DNA of 64,000 bases from assembly GCF_024273235.1 (NCBI RefSeq), contig NZ_JANBVH010000025.1:1-64000 (forward strand). The letters are read 5' to 3'. Positions 8,860 through 16,405 of the stretch are shown one piece after another. This stretch comes from Sphingomonas faeni. Its GTDB lineage: Bacteria; Pseudomonadota; Alphaproteobacteria; Sphingomonadales; Sphingomonadaceae. Both the position numbers and the translations under genes were made by a program. The notes beneath the pieces were generated by a model that saw nothing but the letters and a program-made list of their open reading frames with translations, was not told where the DNA came from and did not search any database. How positions within the stretch are numbered: position 1 is the stretch's first letter; each line of letters starts with the position of its first letter.

Positions 8860-9486
8860 ATGAGCGACACAAAAGAAACGCCCGACGCCGCCCCGAAGAA
8901 AAAGGGCAGGATGAAGACGATCCTGATCGGCGGCGTCGCGCTGCTGGTACTTGTCGGCGGTGGCGTCGGCGCGGGCGTCTACGCGTCCAGTGCCGGGCTG
9001 ATCGGCGGCGGCAACCATGCCGAAGCCGATGACGGCAAGCCCAAGCTCGTCCCCAAGAGCGAGCAGAAGCACGCGGCCGAGGGCGGCGAAGGCGGCGGTC
9101 ACGGCGGCGAGGACGCAGCACCTGAAAACCACGGGATGAAGCCCCCCGCAGGGCAGGGCGGCGACAAATACGCCTCCACCTACTACCCGCTGGAGAAGGA
9201 TTTCACGTCGAATCTCCAGGATTCGGTGCACTTCGTCCAGGTCGGCGTCGCGGTCTCCACGCCCTACGACGACACCGTCATCACCAACCTGAAAACCAAC
9301 GACATCGCGGTCCGCTCGGCGATCCTGATGGCGCTCGGCGACACCACCGAGGAGCAGGTGATGAGCAGCGAGGGCAAGCGCCAGTTGCAGGTCCGATTGG
9401 CCAAGGCGATCAACGATACGCTCAAGCAGAAGGAAGGCTTCGGCGGGATCGGTAACGTTTACTTTACCAGTTTCGTTGTTCAGTGA
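8860..9486 (+). CDS. fliL: Flagellar basal body-associated protein FliL
   Basis: A 208-residue protein. A short basic cytoplasmic tail (PKKKGRMK) is followed by one transmembrane helix near residues 24-45. A Gly/His/Glu-rich linker follows, then a periplasmic FliL domain (YYPLEKDFTSNL, then VQVGVAVSTPYDDTVI, ending with the ALGDTTEEQVMSSEGKRQL and INDTL segments). FliL surrounds the stator units and supports torque or stator stability. The glycine-rich linker is longer than usual. It starts 19 bases after fliK. Confidence 0.92.
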   Translation: MSDTKETPDAAPKKKGRMKTILIGGVALLVLVGGGVGAGVYASSAGLIGGGNHAEADDGKPKLVPKSEQKHAAEGGEGGGHGGEDAAPENHGMKPPAGQGGDKYASTYYPLEKDFTSNLQDSVHFVQVGVAVSTPYDDTVITNLKTNDIAVRSAILMALGDTTEEQVMSSEGKRQLQVRLAKAINDTLKQKEGFGGIGNVYFTSFVVQ

Positions 9487-9489
9487 GGC

Positions 9490-10452
9490 ATGGTTAACGA
9501 GGGCTCAGCAAAGACGCGCGAACGGCGCGACCGGGATCGCTCCGGCGCACCCCAGGGCGGCGTGCTGCATCAGGGCGTGCTCGGCGGGGCCAAGCTCAAT
9601 CCGTTCGGCGACCTGCATTCGTTGCAGCATCTGTCCGCTCGGTTCGCACGCGGTCTTCGCGGCGTGTTCGAGCCGTTGCTGCGGCAGGAGGTCCGCTGCT
9701 GGGCCGAGCCGCTGGTGGTCCAGCGCTTCACCGATTACCGCGCCGAGCGGAGCGATACGCTGACCGCGTGGCTGCCGCTGGTCATGACGCCGGGCATGGC
9801 GCAGGCCTTGTGCATCATGGACGGCAAGTTCGTGCTCGAGCTGCTCGACATGTTCTTCGGCGGCACCGGCGCCGCGCCGCACACGCTGCCGACCGAATTC
9901 TCGCCCGCCGCCGAGGCGATGGTCGCGCGGATCGGCCAGATGATCGCCGCGCCGCTGAAGACCGCCTGGGAGCCGATGGCGCGGTTCGATTTCCTGCCGA
10001 CGCGCGTCGAGGTGAACCCGGCGATGATCGCCGATCTCGACGGCGAGGACGCGATGATCGTCACGCGCTTCGGTATCGCCGCGGGCGCCGCGAAGCCGGT
10101 GTTCCTCGACCTCGTCTACCCCGTCTCCGCGCTGAAGCCGCATGCCCCGTCGCTGACCGCGAAGGTCGTCGGCAAGTCGGCCGACCCCGATCCGGCGTGG
10201 CGCACCGAGCTGACGCGGGCGGCGATGAACGTCCGCTTCCCGATCCGCTCGGTGCTCGCCGAACCGGTCGTCAAGCTGACCATGCTGATGGACCTGAAGC
10301 CCGGCGACGTGATCCCGATCACCATCTCGGGCGACGTGCCGGTGATGGTCGGCAACAACCGGCTCGGCTGCGGCACGGTCGGTACGTCCAACGGCTTCGC
10401 CGCCATCCAGCTCACCTCGATTACACGTTTCGACGAAGGATTTGCAGCATGA
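9490..10452 (+). CDS. fliM: Flagellar motor switch protein FliM
   Basis: A 320-residue C-ring protein. The N-terminal segment is short and basic and lacks an obvious strong EIDALL-type CheY-binding motif. The middle CheC-like domain and the C-terminal SpoA domain (SVLAEPVVKLTMLMDLKPGDVIPI) are clear. The fliN start overlaps its stop in an ATGA arrangement, as in classical fliMN pairs. FliM binds FliG and FliN and carries the switching signal. Confidence 0.9.
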   Translation: MVNEGSAKTRERRDRDRSGAPQGGVLHQGVLGGAKLNPFGDLHSLQHLSARFARGLRGVFEPLLRQEVRCWAEPLVVQRFTDYRAERSDTLTAWLPLVMTPGMAQALCIMDGKFVLELLDMFFGGTGAAPHTLPTEFSPAAEAMVARIGQMIAAPLKTAWEPMARFDFLPTRVEVNPAMIADLDGEDAMIVTRFGIAAGAAKPVFLDLVYPVSALKPHAPSLTAKVVGKSADPDPAWRTELTRAAMNVRFPIRSVLAEPVVKLTMLMDLKPGDVIPITISGDVPVMVGNNRLGCGTVGTSNGFAAIQLTSITRFDEGFAA

Positions 10453-10739
10453 ACGACATGACCGGAGGCTTCCCCGTGGATGCTGCCGTCGCCGCCAATT
10501 TCCGGCTGCTCCAGGATGTCGACGTCAAGCTGACCGTCGAGATCGGCTCGACCAGCCTGACCTTGCGCGAACTGCTCGCGCTCGGCGAATCCAGCGTGAT
10601 CGAGCTTGATCGCCAGGCTAACGAGTTGCTCGACGTATTCGTCAACGGCACGCTGATCGGGCGCGGCGAAGTCGTCACGGTCGGCGAGCGCTTCGGCGTC
10701 CGGATGACCGAACTCGTGTCGCCCGACAAGCGCGGCTGA
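10449..10739 (+). CDS. fliN: Flagellar motor switch protein FliN
   Basis: A 96-residue SpoA-domain protein. The segment from VDVKLTVEIGSTSLTLREL through LDVFVNGTLIGRGEVVTVGE to FGVRMTELVSP is the complete FliN fold. It completes the C-ring with FliM. ATG 10449 is chosen because it overlaps the fliM stop (ATGA); the same frame continues upstream only as a shadow of fliM. Confidence 0.95.
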   Translation: MNDMTGGFPVDAAVAANFRLLQDVDVKLTVEIGSTSLTLRELLALGESSVIELDRQANELLDVFVNGTLIGRGEVVTVGERFGVRMTELVSPDKRG

Positions 10740-10745
10740 TCGACG

Positions 10746-11000
10746 ATGCTCTGGACCTACATCCTCAAGCTCGTCATCCTGCTGCCACTGGTGTGCGGAC
10801 TGATGTTCGGCTGCCTGTATCTGTGGCGCAAGTTCGAGAGCCGGATCCCGGGCAAGCCCTCGACGCGGCTGATCGGCGTCAAGGAAACGATGATGATCTC
10901 GCCGGGTCTGCGTCTCGCGGTGATCGATTTCGAGGGCCGCCGGCTGCTCGTCTCGGTCGGCCGTGGCGGCGTGCACCTGATCGACAAGGTCGACGCATGA
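10746..11000 (+). CDS. fliO: Flagellar biosynthesis protein FliO
   Basis: An 84-residue protein with one N-terminal transmembrane helix (about residues 4-26, LKLVILLPLVCGLMFG) and a small cytoplasmic domain ending VDFEGRRLLVS-like and VHLIDKVDA. Length, topology and position between fliN and fliP identify FliO, which stabilises FliP during assembly of the export gate. Its stop overlaps the fliP start (ATGA). Confidence 0.85.
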   Translation: MLWTYILKLVILLPLVCGLMFGCLYLWRKFESRIPGKPSTRLIGVKETMMISPGLRLAVIDFEGRRLLVSVGRGGVHLIDKVDA

Positions 11001-11947
11001 GCGCGGTCGCTCGCCCAACGGTGACGCGGAAAGGCTCGGGCCCTGCCCTGTTCGCCGCATCCTCCGCCAAGCCGTTTTCCCGCGAACGCGGGAATCCAGG
11101 AGCCACGAACGGTGCGCTCCATCACCCTGGATCCCCGCGTTCGCGGGGAAACGGGTGGGTGTGGGTCCTACTGGCGGTAGTGCTCGCCCTCTTCCTCGCG
11201 ATGCCCGCCTTCGCGCAAACCCTTCCCGCCCCGACCAACCCCGCCGTCGGCGACGCGGTCGATCGCGCACTCGGCCAGCTCGGCGGACAAGCCGCGGGCA
11301 ATACCGGCCAGAGCGGCTCGCTGTCGCTGTCGCTGCAAGTCCTCATCATCATGGGGCTGCTGACGATCCTGCCGGGGATCCTGCTGATGATGACCAGCTT
11401 CACGCGGATCATCATCGTGCTGGCGATCCTGCGCCAGGCGCTCGGCCTGCAACAGACGCCGCCGAACCAGGTGCTGCTCGGGCTGTCGCTGTTCCTCAGC
11501 TTCTTCATCATGGCGCCGACGATCAGCCAGATCAACACGACCGCGATCCAGCCCTATGCCGCCGGGCAGCTCGCCGGCACGCAAATGATCACCACCGCTG
11601 GCGTCCCGCTGCACGCGTTCATGGTGAAGCAGACGCGCGTGAAGGACGTCACGATGTTCGCGCAGATCGCGAAATCTGGCCCCTATGCGACGCCGACCGA
11701 CATCCCCTTCTCGGTACTGCTCCCCGCGTTCGTCACGTCCGAGCTGAAGACTGCGTTCCAGATCGGCTTCCTGATCTTCCTGCCGTTCATCGTCATCGAC
11801 CTGGTCGTCGCGACCGTGCTGATGTCGCTCGGCATGGCGATGCTGTCGCCGACGATCATCTCGATGCCGTTCAAGCTGTTGCTGTTCGTGCTGGTCGACG
11901 GCTGGGCACTGACGATGGGCAGCCTCGCCAACTCGTTCGCGACCTGA
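10997..11947 (+). CDS. fliP: Flagellar export gate protein FliP with palindromic element in its N-terminus
   Basis: From about residue 110 this is typical FliP: MTSFTRIIIVLAILRQALG, PPNQVLLGLSLFLSFFIM, and a C-terminal membrane domain. The putative signal peptide (LLAVVLALFLAMPAFAQ) does not begin until about residue 57. Before it, roughly 28 residues (KPFSRERGNPG to PRSRGNG) are encoded by an inverted-repeat element. ATG 10997 overlaps fliO (ATGA) and fits the operon style. GTG 11159, just downstream of the element, would give a signal peptide without basic residues. Either start makes the first codons of this gene depend on the repeat. Confidence 0.9.
   Translation: MSAVARPTVTRKGSGPALFAASSAKPFSRERGNPGATNGALHHPGSPRSRGNGWVWVLLAVVLALFLAMPAFAQTLPAPTNPAVGDAVDRALGQLGGQAAGNTGQSGSLSLSLQVLIIMGLLTILPGILLMMTSFTRIIIVLAILRQALGLQQTPPNQVLLGLSLFLSFFIMAPTISQINTTAIQPYAAGQLAGTQMITTAGVPLHAFMVKQTRVKDVTMFAQIAKSGPYATPTDIPFSVLLPAFVTSELKTAFQIGFLIFLPFIVIDLVVATVLMSLGMAMLSPTIISMPFKLLLFVLVDGWALTMGSLANSFAT
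11072..11154. repeat. Palindromic repeat family E inside fliP
   Basis: Two 29-base arms (11072-11100 and 11126-11154) are reverse complements with 2 mismatches. Each arm has its own inner hairpin built on CCCGCGAACGCGGG. Related copies, whole or half, occur near 43026, 45291, 50341 and 63399. Here the element lies within the fliP reading frame without creating a stop. Confidence 0.93.
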
Positions 11948-11987
11948 GAGCATGTACGGCCCCACAATCATGTTCGCCCCAAACCTA

Positions 11988-12054
11988 CCGTTCGCCCTGA
12001 GCGAAGTCGAAGGGCCTGAGACTCATGTGCTTCGACTTCGCTCAGCACGAACGG
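11988..12054. repeat. Palindromic repeat between fliP and fliQ
   Basis: Arms CCGTTCGCCCTGAGCGAAGT and CTTCGCTCAGCACGAACGG flank a short centre, giving a near-perfect 67-base hairpin. It resembles the GAGCGAAGTCGAAG repeats frequent in Sphingomonas genomes. It takes up most of the 121-base fliP-fliQ gap and is the only copy of this family in the window. Confidence 0.9.
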
Positions 12055-12068
12055 CAGTTTTGTAAGCC

Positions 12069-12338
12069 ATGGACGCGCAATATTTCCTGACCGTCGCCAA
12101 TCAGACGATGTGGGTGCTGGCGCTCGCCAGCGCGCCGATCCTGATCCCGGCGCTGCTCGCCGGGCTGATCCTCGGCATGATCCAGGCGGCAACGTCGATC
12201 AACGAGCAGACGCTGTCGTTCGTGCCGAAGCTGGTGGTGGTCGCGGTGTCGATCCTGATCTTCGGGAGCCTGATCCTGGGGTTGCTGAGCGATTTCACGA
12301 TCGGGATCTTCGAGCGCATTCCGGATCTGGTAAAATGA
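12069..12338 (+). CDS. fliQ: Flagellar export gate protein FliQ
   Basis: An 89-residue protein with two transmembrane helices, the exact architecture of FliQ. Conserved features are the N-terminal AQYFLTVANQTMW, the LILGMIQAATSINEQTLSFVPK loop core and the second helix VVVAVSILIFGSLILG. FliQ forms the export-gate pore with FliP and FliR. Its TGA overlaps an ATGAGC that opens the small bridging frame 12335-12472. Confidence 0.95.
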   Translation: MDAQYFLTVANQTMWVLALASAPILIPALLAGLILGMIQAATSINEQTLSFVPKLVVVAVSILIFGSLILGLLSDFTIGIFERIPDLVK

Positions 12339-12472
12339 GCGCACTTGCTGCTCCCCTTCCGCTTGCGGGAGGGGTCGGGGGAGGGGCGTGCCCCACCGAC
12401 CGGACGCCGGTACGTACGTCGCGCCCTCCCCTGACCCCTCCCGCAAGCGGGAGGGGGATTTTACAGTGCTAG
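12335..12472 (+). CDS. Short bridging ORF between fliQ and fliR, spanning a repeat
   Basis: A 45-codon frame opens with ATGA overlapping the fliQ stop, reads through palindromic repeat 12352-12456 without a stop and ends with TAG at 12470-12472, 4 bases past the fliR GTG start codon. The product would start MSALAAPLP and be Pro/Gly rich, with no recognisable domain. It may only carry ribosomes across the repeat so that fliR stays translationally coupled. No function for the peptide is claimed, and it could be a chance frame. Confidence 0.35.
   Translation: MSALAAPLPLAGGVGGGACPTDRTPVRTSRPPLTPPASGRGILQC
12352..12456. repeat. Palindromic repeat family B between fliQ and fliR
   Basis: Outer arms CCGCTTGCGGGAGGGG and CCCCTCCCGCAAGCGG with an inner pair GGTCGGGGGAGGG / CCCTCCCCTGACC, about 105 bases in all. 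It fills the fliQ-fliR gap and moves fliR away from the fliQ stop, unlike the overlapping junctions elsewhere in the operon. Confidence 0.92.
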
Positions 12473-13239
12473 GCTTCGGCCTCTCAATCGAACCCCAGCT
12501 CTGGGCGCTCATCTTCGTGATGATCCGGATCGGTGCGACGTTCATCGCCGCGCCGGTGTTCGGCAACGTCTCGGTCCCGGTCACCGTGCGCGTCACGCTG
12601 TCGGGCGCGATCGGGTTCCTCGTGCTCGCCGCGCATCCGATCGTGCCGCCGCAACAGATTTTCGCCGTCTCCACCATCCTCTCCGCCGCCGCCGAAGCGC
12701 TGGTCGGCCTCGCGCTCGGCTTCGTGCTGCAGATTTCGTTCGCCGCGCCGATGATCGCGGCCGAAGTGATCGGCGGCGCGATGGGGCTCGGCTTCGCCTC
12801 CTCGATCGACCCGCAGAACGGCAAGTCGAGCCCCGCCCTCGGCCAGTTCTTCTCGATCATGCTGACGCTGCTGTTCCTGTCGGTCGACGGGCATCTGATC
12901 CTGATCGACCTGCTGGTGAAGAGCTACGACGTACTCCCCCCCGGCGCCGCCTGGATCGGCGTCGAGCGACTCAAGGCGATCGCGTTCTTCGGCGGCTATG
13001 CGTTTCTCGCCGGCCTGCTGCTCGCGCTCCCGGTCGGCTTCCTGCTGCTTTGCCTCAACATCGTCGTCGGCATGCTGAGCCGCGCTGCGCCCTCGCTAAA
13101 CCTGTTCGCGGTCGGTCTCCCCGCCAGCCTCGCGGTCGGCGTCGTCACGCTGGCGATCGCGTTCCCGACGATGGGCGACTATATGCTCGTCATCGTCCGC
13201 GAAGGCCTCGCCGCCACCGAAAACCTGGTGCTCGGCTGA
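12466..13239 (+). CDS. fliR: Flagellar export gate protein FliR
   Basis: About 257 residues with six hydrophobic segments. FliR hallmarks include LWALIFVMIRIGATFIAAPVF at the start (two segments) and LPVGFLLLCLNIVVGMLSR followed by APSLNLFAVGLPAS. GTG 12466 gives the usual FliR length; upstream in-frame codons fall inside the repeat. It completes the FliPQR pore. The stop overlaps the flhB ATG by one base (TGATG). Confidence 0.93.
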   Translation: MLGFGLSIEPQLWALIFVMIRIGATFIAAPVFGNVSVPVTVRVTLSGAIGFLVLAAHPIVPPQQIFAVSTILSAAAEALVGLALGFVLQISFAAPMIAAEVIGGAMGLGFASSIDPQNGKSSPALGQFFSIMLTLLFLSVDGHLILIDLLVKSYDVLPPGAAWIGVERLKAIAFFGGYAFLAGLLLALPVGFLLLCLNIVVGMLSRAAPSLNLFAVGLPASLAVGVVTLAIAFPTMGDYMLVIVREGLAATENLVLG

Positions 13240-14381
13240 TGTCGGAGGACTCGGGCGAAAAAACCGAAGCACCAACCGCCAAGCGCAAGAAGGATGCGGT
13301 CGAAAAGGGCGACATCCTCAAATCGCGCGATTTCGCCACCGCGCTGAGCATGCTCGCGGGCGTCGCCTGGCTGATCTACGCCGGCCCGACGCTGATCGTC
13401 GCGTGCAAGGCGATCATGACTTCCAGCTTCCAGTTCACGCACGCAGACGTCGAGGATTTCTCCCCCTGGCGTCCGCTGATGGAAGCCGGCGGCAAGCTCG
13501 CGCCATCACTGATAACCTTGTTCATCGTCAGCATCGGCGCCGCTATCCTGAGCCAGGCGGGGCTCGGCTCGCTCGGCTTCAACGGCGGTCTGCTTGCGCC
13601 CAAATACAGCCGCGTCGATCCCGCCGCCGGCTTGAAGCGCATCTTCGGCGCGAACGGCTGGATCGAGCTTGGCAAGTCGCTGCTGAAGGTGATCCTGCTA
13701 GGGACGATCGGCGGCTGGATGCTGTGGAACGCCGCGCATTCGACGATGGGCCTCGCCTCGTCCGCCGATCTCAACCAGGCGCTGTCGACGCTCGGCGGGA
13801 TATTCAAGGGAATCCTGATCGCGATGGCGTTCGGGCTGTGCGCGATCGCCGGCATCGACCTGCCGATCCAGATCATCCGCCGCTTGGGGAAAATGCGGAT
13901 GTCGAAGCAGGAGGTGAAGGACGAGCACAAGTCGACCGAAGGCAATGGCGAGGCGAAGGGCCAGATGCGCGCGAAGATGCGCGCGATGGCGAGCGGCGGC
14001 CTGCGCAAGTCGGTCGCCGAGGCGCATGTCGTGCTGACCAACCCGACGCATTTCGCCGTCGCGCTGCGCTACGATCGCGGCAAGGACCAGGTGCCGGTGG
14101 TCGTCGCCAAGGGTCGCGGTGCAACGGCTTTGGCGATCCGCGAACTGGCAGGCGAAGGCCGCGTGCCGGTGCTCGAATATCCGATGCTGGCGCGTGCGGT
14201 GTACTACACCAGCAAGGAAGGTCAGGAAGTCCGCGACGACCTCTACACCGCGATCGCGACGGTTTTAGCCTTCGTCTTCGGGCTGAACGCTGCGGCGGGC
14301 GGCACGGCCGCCGGGGTCCAGCCGTTCGTGACCGTGCCGAAGGACGCCCGCTTCGACGAAAACGGCATGAAACAAGCCTAA
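13239..14381 (+). CDS. flhB: Flagellar export gate protein FlhB
   Basis: A 380-residue protein starting MSEDSGEKTEAPTAKRKKDA, the usual FlhB cytosolic N-terminus. Four transmembrane segments follow, then a cytoplasmic domain with the autocleavage motif NPTH at residues 268-271 (VLTNPTHFAVALRY). FlhB sets export specificity and responds to FliK when the hook is complete. ATG 13239 shares one base with the fliR stop. Confidence 0.97.
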   Translation: MSEDSGEKTEAPTAKRKKDAVEKGDILKSRDFATALSMLAGVAWLIYAGPTLIVACKAIMTSSFQFTHADVEDFSPWRPLMEAGGKLAPSLITLFIVSIGAAILSQAGLGSLGFNGGLLAPKYSRVDPAAGLKRIFGANGWIELGKSLLKVILLGTIGGWMLWNAAHSTMGLASSADLNQALSTLGGIFKGILIAMAFGLCAIAGIDLPIQIIRRLGKMRMSKQEVKDEHKSTEGNGEAKGQMRAKMRAMASGGLRKSVAEAHVVLTNPTHFAVALRYDRGKDQVPVVVAKGRGATALAIRELAGEGRVPVLEYPMLARAVYYTSKEGQEVRDDLYTAIATVLAFVFGLNAAAGGTAAGVQPFVTVPKDARFDENGMKQA

Positions 14382-14382
14382 A

Positions 14383-14427
14383 GATCGGCGCGACCCGGCC
14401 GTTACTGGGAATACGCGCGCGCCGATC
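14383..14427 (+). terminator. Hairpin after flhB (possible weak terminator or attenuator)
   Basis: A perfect 10-base stem GATCGGCGCG / CGCGCCGATC closes a 25-base loop just after the flhB stop. No T run follows, so intrinsic termination is doubtful. It may mark the break between the export-gate genes and fliDS. Confidence 0.35.
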
Positions 14428-14447
14428 GTCAGTGCAGGAATTTCGCC

Positions 14448-15896
14448 ATGGTAACCTCGACCACCAGCACGACCGCGACGCCAACGCCGACGCCCACCGC
14501 AACCGCGCAGAGTGCGGTCAACACCGCGACCCAGGCGCTGCTCACCGGCCTCAGCGCAGGCTCCGGCGTCGACACCGGCACGCTGGTCACGTCGCTGGTC
14601 GCCGCGCAGTTCGCCGCCCGCACCGCGACGCTGAAGTCCAAGTCCGACACGCTCACCGCGCAGATCTCGGGCGTCGCCTCGCTCAAGAGCACGATGACCG
14701 GCTTTTCCACCGCACTCGCAAATCTGGTGAAGGGCGGCAGCTTGCAGACCCAGCCGACCAGCTCGAACGCAGCCGTCCTGTCCGCCACCGCACAGTCGGG
14801 CGCGAAGCTGTCGGGGCTGTCGGCCAGCGTCACCGTCACGCGCCTCGCCACCGGCCAGGTCGCGCGCACGACGAGCGCGGTGGCCGCCGCCGATCGTACC
14901 AAATCGCTCGGCACCGGCGCGCTGACGCTGAACATCGGCGAGGGTGCGGACATCGCGATCGACACCGGCGACGGCAGCATCGACGCGGTCGCGGCCGGGA
15001 TCAACGCGTCGAAGAGCGGCGTCACCGCCTCGGTCGTCACCGATGCGGCCGGTGGCGCGTACCTTTCCGTCAAGGGTGCGACCGGCAGTGCCAATGCCTT
15101 CACGCTGAAGGGTGCGGACGGCGATGCGCTCGATATCGGCGGCAGCGCGACCAAGACCAGCCTCGTGTCGACCGCGCAGAATGCCAAGCTCACCGTCGAC
15201 GGGATCGATGTCGAGCGACCGAGCAACACCGTCGGCGATCTCGTCGCTGGCGTGACGCTGCAATTGAGCGGCGTGTCGACCGTACCCGTGTCGCTGACCA
15301 GCACCCCGCCGACCGACGCGCTGACGCAGGCGGTCAACGACGTCGTCACGACCTATAACGAGGTGCTCAAAACGATCACCGAGCAGACCGATCCGATCAC
15401 CGGCAATCTCCGCGCCGACCCTGCCGCAAAGTCGTTGCTGAGCTCGCTGAAGGCGCTGACGTCCAGGCCGCTGGTCGGCGGCGCGGTGGCTGGCCTCCCG
15501 CGAACGCTGTCGGAGCTGGGCGTCGCGACCAACACCGACGGCACGCTGCGGGTCGATGCCACGTTGCTCGCGAAGCAACTCGCGGCCTATCCCGACACGG
15601 TCGAATCGATGTTTGCGCCGTCTGGCACCAACGCGCTCGGTCTGTCCGCGACGCTGACCGCGCTGACCACCAGCGCGACCAGCACGCTGACCGGGCTCGG
15701 CGCGTCGACCGTGCGCTACACCGCGGCCCAGTCCGACGTGACCGAGCAGCAGGACAAGGTGACCGACCAGTCGGCGCAGCTGACCACCCGGCTGACCCAG
15801 CAATATGCCAGCATGAACTCGCGCGTATCCGCATATAAGTCGACGCAGACTTTCCTGACCGGCCAGATCGCCCAGTGGAACAAGAGCGACTCGTGA
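14448..15896 (+). CDS. fliD: Flagellar hook-associated protein 2 (filament cap) FliD
   Basis: A 482-residue, Ser/Thr/Ala-rich secreted protein without a signal peptide. It has the FliD N-terminal region (LTGLSAGSGVDTGTLVTSLV), a middle domain and a C-terminal helical region (YTAAQSDVTEQQDKVTDQS, then QYASMNSRVSAYKST-type heptads). FliD caps the growing filament and folds flagellin at the tip. AGGAA precedes the ATG. The fliS start overlaps its stop. Confidence 0.92.
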   Translation: MVTSTTSTTATPTPTPTATAQSAVNTATQALLTGLSAGSGVDTGTLVTSLVAAQFAARTATLKSKSDTLTAQISGVASLKSTMTGFSTALANLVKGGSLQTQPTSSNAAVLSATAQSGAKLSGLSASVTVTRLATGQVARTTSAVAAADRTKSLGTGALTLNIGEGADIAIDTGDGSIDAVAAGINASKSGVTASVVTDAAGGAYLSVKGATGSANAFTLKGADGDALDIGGSATKTSLVSTAQNAKLTVDGIDVERPSNTVGDLVAGVTLQLSGVSTVPVSLTSTPPTDALTQAVNDVVTTYNEVLKTITEQTDPITGNLRADPAAKSLLSSLKALTSRPLVGGAVAGLPRTLSELGVATNTDGTLRVDATLLAKQLAAYPDTVESMFAPSGTNALGLSATLTALTTSATSTLTGLGASTVRYTAAQSDVTEQQDKVTDQSAQLTTRLTQQYASMNSRVSAYKSTQTFLTGQIAQWNKSDS

Positions 15897-16291
15897 CCTA
15901 CGCCAGCACCCTGATGCGCGATCCGTTCGCGACCTATCGCCAGATCGATGCGGTCGGCCAGACCGCCACCGCGGACGGCCCCGCCCTCGTCCAACTGCTC
16001 TACAAGGAACTGGTCGCGGCCCTGCGCGCCGCCGCCTGGGCCTGCGAAAAGCGCAAGTTCGCGATCAAGAGCGAACGCATTACCCGCGCCACCGCGATCC
16101 TGTTCGCCCTGGAAGCCGGTCTCGACTTCGAAAAAGGCGGCCAGGTTTCGGAGACGCTCGCCCGCCTGTACGGCGGCGCGCGGAAAACCGTCATCAATGC
16201 CTCACTCGGCCATGATCCAAAGCCGTTCCGCGATTCCGCGGACATGCTGGACGAGATCGCGCAGGCCTGGCGCACCGCCAGCGCCGCCTGA
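15893..16291 (+). CDS. fliS: Flagellin export chaperone FliS
   Basis: A small helical protein of about 132 residues with FliS features: DPFATYRQIDAVGQTATADG, then ALVQLLYKELVAALRAA, and ILFALEAGLDFEKGGQVSETLARLYG. FliS binds the flagellin C-terminus to prevent early polymerisation. GTG 15893 overlaps the fliD stop (GTGA) and is preferred; ATG 15914 is an alternative. It is the last flagellar gene of the plus-strand block; a repeat and convergent genes follow. Confidence 0.88.
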   Translation: MTYASTLMRDPFATYRQIDAVGQTATADGPALVQLLYKELVAALRAAAWACEKRKFAIKSERITRATAILFALEAGLDFEKGGQVSETLARLYGGARKTVINASLGHDPKPFRDSADMLDEIAQAWRTASAA

Positions 16292-16299
16292 GCTTTCAA

Positions 16300-16391
16300 T
16301 CCTCCCCCGCCAGGGGGAGGTGGCTGGCGCGTGCCAGACGGAGGGGGCGGACACGGAACAGCGGTTGTCGCCCCCCTTGCGGGAGGAGGGT
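16300..16391. repeat. Palindromic repeat family D between fliS and the zntB-like gene
   Basis: Starts TCCTCCCCCGCCAGGGGGAG and ends in a diverged GGGAGGAGGG arm; about 92 bases. Family D copies also lie at 32170-32292 and 50703-50826. It sits between convergent genes. Confidence 0.85.
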
Positions 16392-16405
16392 CGAGGTAAG
16401 AAGTC

